Shown: positions 51,094-60,309, numbered from the stretch's first letter. The stretch: 64,000 bases of DNA from SIG603 sp964370635 (GCA_964370635.1 CAYJJU010000001.1:62001-126000), one strand, 5' to 3'. Translations and numbers: made by a program. Notes: generated by a model from the letters alone, not told the origin.

Positions 51094-51150
51094 ATCAAAA
51101 ATGCGTGCATTTCGCTACAATTCTCAATTATACATTCTTAACTCTCCATC
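51094..51150 (+). repeat. Hairpin-heptamer repeat
   Basis: AAAATGCGTGCATTT head followed by CGCTACAATTCTCAATTATACATTC-like degenerate heptamers, quoted here only in type. It lies between the GGGtGRT terminator and the next promoter. Confidence 0.6.
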
Positions 51151-51174
51151 ATTTAAAATTTAACAATAAAATAT

Positions 51175-51203
51175 TTGATTTTTAAATTCATATGTGATAG
51201 AAT
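51175..51203 (+). promoter_or_regulatory. Promoter of the transglutaminase/pilus-like operon
   Basis: TTGATT and TAGAAT with a 17-bp spacer, 47 bases before the ATG. Confidence 0.55.
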
Positions 51204-51250
51204 ATTATATATATAATTATAAGTGTACGTTTTGAAAGGGAAGCTTTTTA

Positions 51251-52264
51251 ATGAAATTTAAAAAAATGGCTATATTATCCATTTTACTTTCTATTTGTAT
51301 TTTCTTTACAAGCTGCAATTCATCTATAGACTCCCCCTCGGGCTCGGGTGGTAATTCGGGTTCAAGCGGTAATTCGGGTTCAAATTCGTCAAGCGGCGGA
51401 CAAACCTCTACCTCATCATCGGGCGGTGGCGACACTGTGGGCACAAGAGATTCGACGCCTGTAGTGCTAGTGCCCTCTGCCGACGGGACAAATGTTATAG
51501 ATGGAAATGTCAGTACTATTGATATTTCTAATATAAGTAAAGGTTATGTGATGATTAAATATAACGGGACTAACCCAAAGGTTAAAGTCCAAATAAATTA
51601 TGGTTCTGAAGGGCCTTATTACTATGATATGAATTTAGATGGTGAGTATCAGGCATTTCCGCTTTCGCGCGGTGACGGTTCTTACACCATTAAAATTCAG
51701 GAAAACATACAGGGCACAAGCTATGCCGAGGCGGACGCTCATGCCATATCTGTGACTATGGAAAACGAGTTTTATCCTTTCTTATACGCAAACACTTATG
51801 TAAATTTTAACGAAAACACAGAAGCTATACAACTTGCAAGCGAGCTTGCAAAAAGCGCAAACAACGATTTAGACGTGATTAATGCAGTATTTGATTATGT
51901 TGTAAATAATATAAGTTATGACTCTGTGCTTGCGGCAGACGCAGGAACTATCAAGGCGTCAGACATAGACCAAACACTACAAACAAAAAAAGGTATTTGT
52001 TGGGACTATGCGGCACTTATGACCACCATGTTAAGAACGCAGAATATACCGACTCAACTGGTGCGTGGCATGGCAGGCGAAATCAGCCATGCGTGGCTTA
52101 ATGTCTACACACCCGAAACCGGTTGGATTTATGAAATCATCTATTTTGATGGCACAAACTGGGTTAGAATGGACCCGACATTTACCTCTTCAAACAACGG
52201 CAGTCCCGAGATACTTCAGTATATAGGCGACGGAACAAACTATAACCCCCTAAACTATTATTGA
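51251..52264 (+). CDS. Transglutaminase-like lipoprotein
   Basis: A 337-residue secreted lipoprotein. The signal ends at SILLSICIFFTSC (lipidated Cys22), followed by a Gly/Ser-rich linker of GNSGSS repeats (about 28-60). A beta-rich domain (70-185) precedes a transglutaminase/cysteine-protease core. The triad is visible: Cys in KKGICWDYAALMTTMLR, His in EISHAWLNVY, Asp in RMDPTF. It may crosslink or cut cell-wall proteins. AAAGGG lies upstream. The PilC-like gene starts 20 bases after its stop, so the two are probably co-transcribed. Confidence 0.88.
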   Translation: MKFKKMAILSILLSICIFFTSCNSSIDSPSGSGGNSGSSGNSGSNSSSGGQTSTSSSGGGDTVGTRDSTPVVLVPSADGTNVIDGNVSTIDISNISKGYVMIKYNGTNPKVKVQINYGSEGPYYYDMNLDGEYQAFPLSRGDGSYTIKIQENIQGTSYAEADAHAISVTMENEFYPFLYANTYVNFNENTEAIQLASELAKSANNDLDVINAVFDYVVNNISYDSVLAADAGTIKASDIDQTLQTKKGICWDYAALMTTMLRTQNIPTQLVRGMAGEISHAWLNVYTPETGWIYEIIYFDGTNWVRMDPTFTSSNNGSPEILQYIGDGTNYNPLNYY

Positions 52265-52284
52265 TTTGAGAATGGAGTTTATTT

Positions 52285-53355
52285 ATGGAACAAACAATTA
52301 AAACCACACAAAACTTAAAATTCAAGGCGCTCAAATCCGGGGAGCTTGCCTATTTCTTTGAGCAGTTATCGCTTTTTACAAAAAGTGGAATAGCCGTATG
52401 GGAAAGTTTGCAAATTATTGCGGAAAATAATAAAAAGGATAAAAACTATCCTCTTTATTCATACTTATATAATAGCGTGTCCGATGGAATGTTCTTATCT
52501 GCCGCCATGGACGATGCAAAATGTTTTCCGGACTATGCCCTTGGCATGATTGAAGTATCAGAGCAAACAGGTAGAGTGGACGAGGTCTGCGCCTCGCTTT
52601 CAAGTTTTTACACAGATAAAGACAAACTTTCACGCTCTGTGCGCTCCTCTGTAATTTACCCCTTATGCATGGCCGGCATGGTCTTTGCGGTAATATTTAT
52701 ACTTTTAATACAGGTTATGCCTATATTTGAACAAGTTTTCGCCCAGCTAGGACTTGCGATGAACTCCGTGTCCTCGACACTTATGGGAGTTGGAGAACTG
52801 CTAAATACATACGCTTTTGCCTTAATTATCTTCTTTGTCGCCTTGGTGCTGTTTTTCTCTATACTTAGAATTACACCTTTTGGCAAAAATTTACTGTCCT
52901 CACTTTATGAGGTATCCCCATTTACAAAGAGGCTTTCCGTATCGCAAAACGCCAACAGATTTGCATTTTCAATGTCGCTAATTCTTGAAAGCGGACTCGA
53001 TATAATAAGCGCATTAGAGTTTTCAATGCTTACCACAAGCAGTAAACAGTACAGGCAAAAATTAAAAGGTGCTTTAAACGCCTTAAAAGACGGCGAAAGT
53101 TTAGACACTGCACTTATTAATGCCCGTGTGTTTGACCCTTCATATAACGGACTTATTTCGGCAGGCGCTAAAAGTGGTGCTTCGGGCGAAATGTTTATGT
53201 CCATTGCAGAAAAATATCATAAAGAAACTCAAAACCGTATAGACAAAATTCTGGCCATAATAGAGCCATCTTTGGTAGCGTTTTTGTGCCTAATGGTAGG
53301 AATGGTAATGCTTTCTGTAATGCTTCCTTTAGTCGGAATACTCTCCGGAATGTAA
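52285..53355 (+). CDS. Type IV pilus / type II secretion inner-membrane protein (PilC/GspF)
   Basis: A 356-residue platform protein with two GspF domains and three helices (about 125-150, 170-195, 325-350). YFFEQLSLFTKSGIAVWESLQII and the repeat FAFSMSLILESGLDIISALEF are family signatures. It should anchor the PilT-type ATPase encoded five genes later. It opens the pilus-like cluster. Confidence 0.92.
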   Translation: MEQTIKTTQNLKFKALKSGELAYFFEQLSLFTKSGIAVWESLQIIAENNKKDKNYPLYSYLYNSVSDGMFLSAAMDDAKCFPDYALGMIEVSEQTGRVDEVCASLSSFYTDKDKLSRSVRSSVIYPLCMAGMVFAVIFILLIQVMPIFEQVFAQLGLAMNSVSSTLMGVGELLNTYAFALIIFFVALVLFFSILRITPFGKNLLSSLYEVSPFTKRLSVSQNANRFAFSMSLILESGLDIISALEFSMLTTSSKQYRQKLKGALNALKDGESLDTALINARVFDPSYNGLISAGAKSGASGEMFMSIAEKYHKETQNRIDKILAIIEPSLVAFLCLMVGMVMLSVMLPLVGILSGM

Positions 53356-53371
53356 GAAAGGGAGTAAGCTT

Positions 53372-53737
53372 ATGAATTATCTCTCTTTTAGACAGCGAAT
53401 TAAGGCTATTATAAAAAGCGGTATTTTTTGGTCTGTCACCTTATTTATAGGAGTACTGCTTGCAATTTATATTGGAATTAACAATGTTTCTCAAACCGTG
53501 CTTGACCAACAGCGTCAAATGATAGAAGACAACCTTACACGCTCTGTCGTGCAGTGCTACACCCTTGAGGGCGCATATCCGCAAAGTTTAGAATACCTCA
53601 TAGAAAACTACGGTTTTTATTATGACGACAAATACGCCGTGCACTATCAACATATAGGCGCAAATATTTTACCTGAAATTGCGGTCTTTACTCTCATGGA
53701 AGCAGCCGAAATACCACCGCAAGTACAATTACCTTAA
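53372..53737 (+). CDS. Small pilin-like membrane protein of the pilus cluster
   Basis: A 121-residue protein with one helix (about 17-38) after a basic start (RQRIKAIIKSG). The outer part (LTRSVVQCYTLEGAYPQSLEYLIENYG) resembles the short helical and loop region after the stem helix of pilins. No prepilin peptidase signal (Gly before a Phe-Thr-Leu-x-Glu start) is seen. Seventeen bases after the PilC-like gene; AAAGGGAG upstream. Function unknown beyond context. Confidence 0.82.
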   Translation: MNYLSFRQRIKAIIKSGIFWSVTLFIGVLLAIYIGINNVSQTVLDQQRQMIEDNLTRSVVQCYTLEGAYPQSLEYLIENYGFYYDDKYAVHYQHIGANILPEIAVFTLMEAAEIPPQVQLP

Positions 53738-53768
53738 ATTAATTAATCAAAGGAAAGGATGAAAGAAA

Positions 53769-54263
53769 ATGGAAAGACAAACCAAGCACTCTATAGACAT
53801 ATTTTTTGTAATAATACTGTTTTCTTTATATACTTTCTGCGCCCTATTTTTAACCGTAATAGGGGCCGATGTTTACCGAGTTAATGTCGAAGATTCTCAG
53901 GCAAACTATAATACGAGGACTTCTATTTTATACGTAAACGAAAAAATTCGTCAAAACGAAACCGCAAGCGCCGTTATAGTAGACGAATACGACGGGACCG
54001 ACGCCCTTGTTTTATCTCAAACCATAAATGACTATAATATTAAAACTTGGCTTTATATTGAAAATAATTATTTGTGCGAGGCAACACTGAGTGAAAATGT
54101 CACTCTCATACCAAACATAGGACAAAAAATTATGCCAATGAATGAAATTGACTTTGTTTTAAACGACGATGGACTTTTAGAAATAACAATGCTCGATGAA
54201 AGCAATGTTTCCCACAGCACCACAGTGTTTTTAGAATGTGCGAAATCGGAGGTGGCTGAATGA
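53769..54263 (+). CDS. DUF4860-like membrane protein of the pilus cluster
   Basis: A 164-residue protein with one helix (about 9-32, DIFFVIILFSLYTFCALFLTV) and an outer domain with beta strands. The ADVYRVNVEDSQANYNTRTSILYVNEKIRQ segment (in parts) matches the DUF4860 pattern as I recall it. A minor pseudopilin role is likely by context. AAAGGA lies upstream. Its stop overlaps the next start (ATGA). Confidence 0.78.
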   Translation: MERQTKHSIDIFFVIILFSLYTFCALFLTVIGADVYRVNVEDSQANYNTRTSILYVNEKIRQNETASAVIVDEYDGTDALVLSQTINDYNIKTWLYIENNYLCEATLSENVTLIPNIGQKIMPMNEIDFVLNDDGLLEITMLDESNVSHSTTVFLECAKSEVAE

Positions 54264-54700
54264 AGCAGAAAAATAAAATGACTCGTTATTTTCTCATTGA
54301 GCTTATAGTTAACTGTTTCTTTTTTGCAGTCGCGGCGGCAATTTGCCTAAACTTTTTCATCATAGGTCATGTCGATAGCAAAAAAAGTAACGACCTATCA
54401 AATGCAACTATAAAAGTTCAAGAAATTGCCGAATACATAAAGGCCTACCCCACAGATGCCGACAGCTTTATAGAAAAAACAGGCGCATTTAAAACAGATG
54501 AAGGCTATGTTTTTTACTATGACGACGAGTGGACCTTGCTTAATGGCGAGGGCAATGGCACTTACCAAATAGGCATCACAAACTCCATAAGTGATGACAA
54601 TTTGCTTTACTCCGATATCAGTGTACAAGAAGGCGACACGCTTATCTATGAGTTAAGCCTTGCAAAATATTTAGAAAATGAGGTGAGTGGCAATGGATAG
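54260..54700 (+). CDS. Small single-helix protein of the pilus cluster
   Basis: A 146-residue protein with a basic start (MKQKNKMTRYF) and a helix at about 11-34 (LIELIVNCFFFAVAAAICLN). The outer part is acidic. The helix includes LIELI with an early Glu, which recalls the Glu5 of pilins, but no Gly cleavage site precedes it. Overlaps its neighbours by 4 and 8 bases, so tight coupling is expected. Confidence 0.78.
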   Translation: MKQKNKMTRYFLIELIVNCFFFAVAAAICLNFFIIGHVDSKKSNDLSNATIKVQEIAEYIKAYPTDADSFIEKTGAFKTDEGYVFYYDDEWTLLNGEGNGTYQIGITNSISDDNLLYSDISVQEGDTLIYELSLAKYLENEVSGNG

Positions 54701-55124
54701 TTCTCAAAACAAGCGCTTCACCATTAACCCCGGAATTTTATCACTCATTACATTTTTTACCGTTTTATTGCTCACTGTTTTCTCGGTTCTCATTTTATCC
54801 TCTGCCACCTCTGATTTAAGGCTTTCCCAAATGGCGGCAGACTCTGTATCCTCTCAGTATGCGGCAGATTTAATTGCCGAGGAAAAATTTTCTGAGCTTG
54901 CAAGCATTTATAATGAGAGCAGTGAAAGCGAGCTAGTGAGTAGTTTAAATCAGGCATCGTTTACCGTTTTAGGAGATGCGGACTTTGAGGGCACTGTGGT
55001 AGAATACTTTGTCCCAATAACCGATAAAAAGCAAATTCATGTAATAATCGGAATTACCGAAAGCGGTGAATTTGAAAAACTTTCTTGGAAGACAGTTGTC
55101 GATACCTCTGTTACTATTGAATAA
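54693..55124 (+). CDS. Small single-helix protein of the pilus cluster
   Basis: A 143-residue protein with one helix (about 17-40, LSLITFFTVLLLTVFSVLIL) and a mostly helical outer stretch (SDLRLSQMAADSVSSQYAADLIAEEKF) typical of PilX/GspK-like minor components. I take the ATG at 54693, with GAGGTGA 7 bases upstream; a GTG two codons earlier is possible. Function is by context. Confidence 0.78.
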   Translation: MDSSQNKRFTINPGILSLITFFTVLLLTVFSVLILSSATSDLRLSQMAADSVSSQYAADLIAEEKFSELASIYNESSESELVSSLNQASFTVLGDADFEGTVVEYFVPITDKKQIHVIIGITESGEFEKLSWKTVVDTSVTIE

Positions 55125-55175
55125 ACTCTTAATTATAGAAATTTAAACCGCAAAGCGGTAGAATGGAGTAAAACT

Positions 55176-56324
55176 ATGGATTTACAAAACAACTTATCAA
55201 ACAATGAAACCCAGCTTAATATGACAGCCATGCTAAAGCAAATGGTCGAAAATCACGCTTCAGACATTTTTATCGTGGCAGGTCGTCCCATAAGCTATAA
55301 GTTAAACCGACAAGTGGTGACCCTCAACGACGAGAGGATAATGCCAAATGTTGCAGAAAAATTAATTATGGAATTGTTTGAGCTTGCAAACAGAGATAAA
55401 AAATGGCTTGCAGAGCGTGGAGATGACGACTTTTCGTTTGCCATAAGAGGCATATCACGTTTCCGTGTAAATGCTTACAAACAACGTGGCTCTCTTGCAG
55501 CCGTCATACGTGTTGTTGAGTTTTCTCTTCCAAATCCTGAGGATTTACACATACCGGGAAGCGTTTTAGAGCTTGCTCATAAGCAAAGAGGCCTTGTGCT
55601 CGTCACAGGCTCGTCTTCAAGCGGTAAAACCACAACACTGACCTGTATCCTTGATAAAATAAATCAGGAGAGAGCTTCTCATATTATCACACTTGAAGAC
55701 CCTATTGAGCATCTACATCAACATAAAAAGAGCATAATTAGCCAGCGTGAAATTTCTCTTGATACAGGAAATTATCCCATAGCGCTAAGGGCGGCGCTTC
55801 GCCAAAGCCCCGATGTTATTTTAATAGGCGAACTTAGAGACGATGAGGCAATAAGCATTTCGCTTACAGCGGCAGAAACGGGACACTTAGTTTTCTCGGC
55901 CCTTCATACCCTAGGGGCTGCAAACTCTGTAGACAGACTGGTGGACACTTTCCCACCTGAGCAACAAGAGCAAATTAAAATGCAACTTTCCATGGTGCTT
56001 CAAAGCGTTGTCTGCCAACAACTTCTTCCGACAGTAGACGGCGGCCTCTACCCTGTTTTTGAAGTTATGCACTGCAACAACGCAATAAGAACCTTAATTC
56101 GTGACGGCAGAACCCACCAAATAAACTCCATAATTCAGTCGTCCGCATCAGAGGGCATGATAAGCATGGACGCAAGCATTGCAAATCTTTATAAACAAGG
56201 CATAATCACAAGAGAAACCGCAATGACTTACAGCCTAACTCCAAACTATCTACTTAGACAAATCGGAGAAAACGGCACAGTAAACGAAAACTCAATCAAG
56301 AGCAGACTTTTGAATAATCTATAA
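55176..56324 (+). CDS. pilT: PilT-type hexameric ATPase
   Basis: Cytosolic motor that in type IV pili powers retraction. The 382-residue protein has Walker A GSSSSGKTTT, the Asp box ITLEDPIEHLH, Walker B VILIGELRDDE, the His box TGHLVFSALHT and the PilT-specific AIRTLIRDGRTHQI. The N-terminal PAS-like domain (SDIFIVAGRPISYKLN) is complete. No PilB/GspE extension ATPase is in the cluster. GAATGGAG lies upstream. Confidence 0.95.
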   Translation: MDLQNNLSNNETQLNMTAMLKQMVENHASDIFIVAGRPISYKLNRQVVTLNDERIMPNVAEKLIMELFELANRDKKWLAERGDDDFSFAIRGISRFRVNAYKQRGSLAAVIRVVEFSLPNPEDLHIPGSVLELAHKQRGLVLVTGSSSSGKTTTLTCILDKINQERASHIITLEDPIEHLHQHKKSIISQREISLDTGNYPIALRAALRQSPDVILIGELRDDEAISISLTAAETGHLVFSALHTLGAANSVDRLVDTFPPEQQEQIKMQLSMVLQSVVCQQLLPTVDGGLYPVFEVMHCNNAIRTLIRDGRTHQINSIIQSSASEGMISMDASIANLYKQGIITRETAMTYSLTPNYLLRQIGENGTVNENSIKSRLLNNL

Positions 56325-56341
56325 TCATTAATTAAACTATT

Positions 56342-56378
56342 CGGGGAGCGACGCTAGCGTCGCTCCCCTCTTCTTTTA
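56342..56378 (+). terminator. Terminator of the pilus-like operon
   Basis: GGGGAGCGACG-CTA-GCGTCGCTCCCC, a perfect 12-bp stem or longer, followed by TCTTCTTTT. Confidence 0.9.
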
Positions 56379-56422
56379 TAATCAAAAAAATCCGCAGGAT
56401 TTTCACCACAACTCTCAACTAA
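56379..56422 (+). repeat. Hairpin-heptamer repeat overlapping the dpaB stop
   Basis: AAAATCCGCAGGATTTT hairpin, then CACCACAACTCTCAACTA, whose last bases give the stop codon of the minus-strand dpaB gene. Confidence 0.65.
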
Positions 56423-56978
56423 AAACCGGCTGTATTTGCTCCTTATTTACTGCTTTTTCTAAAGTTTGTGTTATCTTAGAAAAATCGGCTACTAAGGAAT
56501 TTGGTTTTTTTATTGGGTCATCTTGTCTTATTGGCACAAAGAAAATATTTTTTGTGTTTATAAGTCGTCCAATATTTTGTGCCGATGCCGCAAGCCCGTC
56601 GTTTGTTGCGACGCATAAAACGGTAGGCAGGCCTATTCTAAGGCAGGATTTCGCCGCCATTGTAACCGCTGTGTCTGTAATGCCGTTTGCAAGCTTCCCT
56701 AAGGTGTTGCCCGTGCAGGGCGCAATTAGCATCATATCTACCATATTTTTAGGGCCTAGAGGCTCTGCTGTTGCTATGCTGTTTATTATCTCTTTGCCTG
56801 TTATGTCCTTAATTTTTTGCCTTATGTCATAGGCCTTACCAAACCTTGTGTCGGTGTTATACGCATTTTCCGACATTATGGGCACAATGTCATATATTTC
56901 ACTAAGTGCCTGCATTTCTTTAAATACTGTTTCAAACGAGCAAAACGAGGCACATATCGCAAATCCGAGTCTTAACAT
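56415..56978 (-). CDS. dpaB: Dipicolinate synthase subunit B
   Basis: Flavoprotein subunit that with DpaA makes spore dipicolinic acid in the mother cell. The 187-residue protein has the flavoprotein start GFAICASFCSFETVF, the IAPCTGNTLGKLANGITD motif and PTVLCVATNDGLAASAQNIG. GGAGG lies 8 bases before the start, two bases after dpaA. Its final codons lie in a repeat. Expected to be expressed under sigma-K; I do not see a convincing sigma-K promoter. Confidence 0.95.
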   Translation of the reverse strand: MLRLGFAICASFCSFETVFKEMQALSEIYDIVPIMSENAYNTDTRFGKAYDIRQKIKDITGKEIINSIATAEPLGPKNMVDMMLIAPCTGNTLGKLANGITDTAVTMAAKSCLRIGLPTVLCVATNDGLAASAQNIGRLINTKNIFFVPIRQDDPIKKPNSLVADFSKITQTLEKAVNKEQIQPVFS

Positions 56979-56980
56979 GA

Positions 56981-57829
56981 CTACTCCTCCATCATATTAT
57001 ATATTGTTTCTTTTACATATTCTCCCGAAGCCTTTGGCGCTACTTTTCCGGGAAGCGACTGTGCATCTATTACATTAATGTTTTTTAGACTTGCCGCCTT
57101 TCTATCTACTCCACCGGGCAAGCTTGCAAGCTCTATTATCATAGAGTCTTTATCTAGTTTTGCTATTACTTTACTGTCTATTACCGTGTCGGGTACTGTG
57201 TTAAATATAATATTAAATTCGCCATTTATATCACTGTACTTAATCGGCACTCCTCCCACTGCCTTTATCATTGCCAAATCCTTGGTCTTTCTTGCCGCAA
57301 CATACACCTTTGCACCTATTCCAAGTAGGTAATTTGTGAGTATCTTCCCTATTCGGCCATAGCCTGTTACAAGGCATTTTGCGCCATTTATAGTGCCCTC
57401 GTATTCGTTTATTGCCACCGCAAGTGCGCCCTCTGCCGTTGGAACGGCATTTTTTATCGCAAATTCTTCCCTTAAATAATAATCGCCGACTTCAATTTCC
57501 TCCCAAAGCAGATTTTTTACAAGCAATTTACTCATATATCCGCCGTATACGCTTTTATTTCTAAGCGATAGTATAAAATTGTCGTCTACCACTATTTCCT
57601 TACTGCTATATGGCGCAAAAATATTCACCCCGTCTTTTGTCGCAGGCAGGGGGAGAATTATTGTATCACATTCTCTAAAAATGCTTAAAAGCGATAATTC
57701 CTTAAACTCAGTCGAGTGCTCATACATTTCAAATCCACACACATACACCTCATACCCGTCTTCTAAAATTGAACTTGCAAGATGCAATTGTCTTTTGTCT
57801 CCTCCGATAATACCAAATTTCATTTTCAT
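56981..57829 (-). CDS. dpaA: Dipicolinate synthase subunit A
   Basis: NAD(P)-binding subunit, about 282 residues. FGIIGGDKRQLHLASSILEDGYEV at the start is a Rossmann-type element, and CLVTGYGRIGKILTNYLLGIG is the second. LASLPGGVDRKA and DAQSLPGKVAPKA are family hallmarks. The start at MKMKFG is chosen because the earlier TTG has no ribosome site. Lies just upstream of dpaB. Role: converts the dihydrodipicolinate precursor to dipicolinate for spore heat resistance. Confidence 0.94.
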   Translation of the reverse strand: MKMKFGIIGGDKRQLHLASSILEDGYEVYVCGFEMYEHSTEFKELSLLSIFRECDTIILPLPATKDGVNIFAPYSSKEIVVDDNFILSLRNKSVYGGYMSKLLVKNLLWEEIEVGDYYLREEFAIKNAVPTAEGALAVAINEYEGTINGAKCLVTGYGRIGKILTNYLLGIGAKVYVAARKTKDLAMIKAVGGVPIKYSDINGEFNIIFNTVPDTVIDSKVIAKLDKDSMIIELASLPGGVDRKAASLKNINVIDAQSLPGKVAPKASGEYVKETIYNMMEE

Positions 57830-57993
57830 TTTAAATATCAGGCCTTTCAAAATTTTTAACAGGCATTACCCCATTATATGCCCTAAACTGCAATTCAGAT
57901 AATATTTTTTATATTTTTTTCTTAAAGGTATTTATTTTTTCCTCATTTAGCAATATAATATAAAGGATACTATAAAATTTTGGAGTAAACTTT

Positions 57994-59367
57994 ATGATTA
58001 ATAATATTTTAGATACAGTAAAAAAATTACATTTTGTCGGCATAGGCGGTTCGGGCATGTGCCCTATGGCGGAAATCTTAAAAGGGCACGGCTACCAAAT
58101 AACCGGTTCTGATATTTCAGAGTCGGAAACCGTTCAGAAGCTTAGGCAAAGCGGAATTAAAGTACTTATAGGACATAATGAAGAGAATATCGGCGACTGT
58201 GAGCTTGTGGTGTATACGGCCGCCGCAAAGGACGATAACCCAGAGCTTGTTGCCGCCAAAAACAAAGGCATCCCAACGCTTGAGCGCTCTGTGGTTTTAG
58301 GCATGCTTACAAAAAAATTTGAAAACACCATTGCAATTTCCGGCACGCACGGAAAGACCTCCACCACAGGCATGATATCCCAAATTTTAATCACAGCACT
58401 TAAAGACCCCAGTGCGATTATCGGCGGAAAACTCCCCTTAATTAACAGCAATAGTCGCATAGGAAAATCAGAACATATGGTGTGCGAAGCCTGCGAGTAT
58501 GTCGATACTTTCTTGCAAATCCACCCTTCAATCAGCGTAATAACAAATATAGACGCCGACCACTTGGATTATTTTAAGACCCTTGACAATATCATCAAAT
58601 CCTTTAGGCAGTTTGCTTTACAAACTACTAATAGCATAGTGTATAACGGCGATAATGAAAACACTGTAAAGGCGGTGGCAGGGCTTACAAATGCCTCACT
58701 TATAAGCTTTGGAATAAGCGATAAAAACGACTATTATCCAACAAGGCTCAATGCGCTTGACACGGCTTGTGAGACCTTTACACTAAGCTGTAAAGGAGAA
58801 GAGCTTTGCGAGATTAATTTGCAAGTACCAGGTGAACACAACATGGAAAATGCCCTTGCAGCGGCCGCTGCAACGCACAGCATGGGTGTAGAGCCTAAGT
58901 ATATAAAAGAGGCCTTAGAGGGATTTGTAGGCGTTCACAGACGCTTTGAAATTTTGGGTAAATTTAATGGAGTGACCGTTGCAGACGACTTTGCACATCA
59001 CCCGACAGAGCTTTCTGCCATACTTAATTCTGCCTCAAAAATGGGCTATAACGAAGTATGGGCCATATTCCAGCCTCATACCTACTCAAGAACCCACAAT
59101 CATTTAGACGAATTTGCACAGGCTTTATCTATACCGGAACATGTCATAATGACGGAGATTTTAGCCGTAAGGGAAGAGAATGTATACGGTGTCAGCACGC
59201 AGGACTTAGAAGATAAAATTGAGGGAAGCTGCCATTTTTCTACCTTTGACGAAATTGCAGATTACGTAATGTCAAAGGCTCAGGAAAACGATTTAATCCT
59301 CACCATGGGCGGCGGAGACATCTATAAATGCGCAAACTTAATTGTTGAGAAATATGAGAATAGTTGA
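57994..59367 (+). CDS. murC: UDP-N-acetylmuramate-L-alanine ligase
   Basis: Adds L-Ala to UDP-MurNAc in peptidoglycan synthesis. The 457-residue protein has VGIGGSGMCPMAEIL at the start, the ATP loop SGTHGKTSTTGM, DADHLDYFK and the C-terminal FQPHTYSRTHNHLDEF. TTTGGAG lies upstream. The last codons run into a heptamer-type repeat. Divergent from dpaA. No other mur genes nearby. Confidence 0.97.
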   Translation: MINNILDTVKKLHFVGIGGSGMCPMAEILKGHGYQITGSDISESETVQKLRQSGIKVLIGHNEENIGDCELVVYTAAAKDDNPELVAAKNKGIPTLERSVVLGMLTKKFENTIAISGTHGKTSTTGMISQILITALKDPSAIIGGKLPLINSNSRIGKSEHMVCEACEYVDTFLQIHPSISVITNIDADHLDYFKTLDNIIKSFRQFALQTTNSIVYNGDNENTVKAVAGLTNASLISFGISDKNDYYPTRLNALDTACETFTLSCKGEELCEINLQVPGEHNMENALAAAAATHSMGVEPKYIKEALEGFVGVHRRFEILGKFNGVTVADDFAHHPTELSAILNSASKMGYNEVWAIFQPHTYSRTHNHLDEFAQALSIPEHVIMTEILAVREENVYGVSTQDLEDKIEGSCHFSTFDEIADYVMSKAQENDLILTMGGGDIYKCANLIVEKYENS

Positions 59368-59482
59368 GAGTTGAGAATTAATAATTTTTAAAAATTACAA
59401 ATCAAAGCTTTACTTTCTTGTATGATATTTGTTATAATCCGATATCAAAACACAATTTTAATGAATGGAAGAAGATAACAAT

Positions 59483-59992
59483 ATGGAACTAATTAAACCA
59501 TGTGAAAAATATTTCACTTCGTACACCGAAGCTATAAATGAATATGAAGAAAACAATGTAACTGAATATTCATTTTTTGCAGGAAATCAGGAGTATGTAT
59601 TAAAAAGAATAGCCGATTATGAAAGTGGAGCTAATTTACCATCTCACTATGTCAAAGCTACATATTTGTGGTTAATTGACAATGATGAATTTATTGGGGA
59701 AGTTTCTATTAGACACACCTTAACAGATGATTTGTTGCGATTTGGTGGTAATATAGGCTATGGAATAAGATGCAGTTATCACAACAAAGGATTTGGAACA
59801 AAAATACTTGAATTAGCATTAAATTATGCAAAAACTAAATTAAACCTCAAAAAAGTACTGGTAACCTGTAATGATATTAATGTAGCTTCATCTCGTGTTA
59901 TAGAGAAGAATGGCGGAAAATTGCAAGATAAAGTTAAGAATATTATAGATGGCATTGAGATTTTAACAAGAAGATACTGGATTGAAACTTAA
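59483..59992 (+). CDS. GNAT acetyltransferase, RimJ/RimL-like
   Basis: A 170-residue acetyltransferase. The acetyl-CoA loop is SYHNKGFGTKILELAL and the later VTCNDINVASSRVIEKNGGK motif is typical of the family. FIGEVSIRHTL is the central strand. I start at MELIKP, with GGAAGAAG upstream; an ATG six codons earlier is possible. Substrate unknown. Confidence 0.88.
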   Translation: MELIKPCEKYFTSYTEAINEYEENNVTEYSFFAGNQEYVLKRIADYESGANLPSHYVKATYLWLIDNDEFIGEVSIRHTLTDDLLRFGGNIGYGIRCSYHNKGFGTKILELALNYAKTKLNLKKVLVTCNDINVASSRVIEKNGGKLQDKVKNIIDGIEILTRRYWIET

Positions 59993-60255
59993 TAACTATT
60001 ATTAGCATAATTTCCGTGCTGAAACGATAATAACAATACAGTAAGCAAAGAAATATTTTGCTCGTTGCTTTATCAAAAAATTGAGGTACACTCCACCAGA
60101 GTGTACCTCAGCGTGTCAAAAAAGTCCTACTTTTTTGCGCACGCTGTCGGACTGTCAAAAAATCTGCAAGACAAGGAACAAATACTTGCAAATGACCGAG
60201 TAATACGAGGGTATGCGAGGGAAATTTGCAAGTGTTTGTGACGCAGGAAGCAAAA

Positions 60256-60283
60256 AAAATGAGCCAAGCTGGCTCATTTTTTT
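60256..60283. terminator. Terminator-like hairpin in the repeat region
   Basis: AAAATGAGCC-AAGCT-GGCTCATTTTTTT, strong in both directions. It may end the acetyltransferase transcript. Confidence 0.7.
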
Positions 60284-60309
60284 GCGGTTGCGGTTTTTTC
60301 GACAGTCGA

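Noticed and set aside
57830..57920. Sigma-K or sigma-G promoter for dpaA
   Set aside because: CATATAATG is present but no -35 element of either type sits at the right distance.
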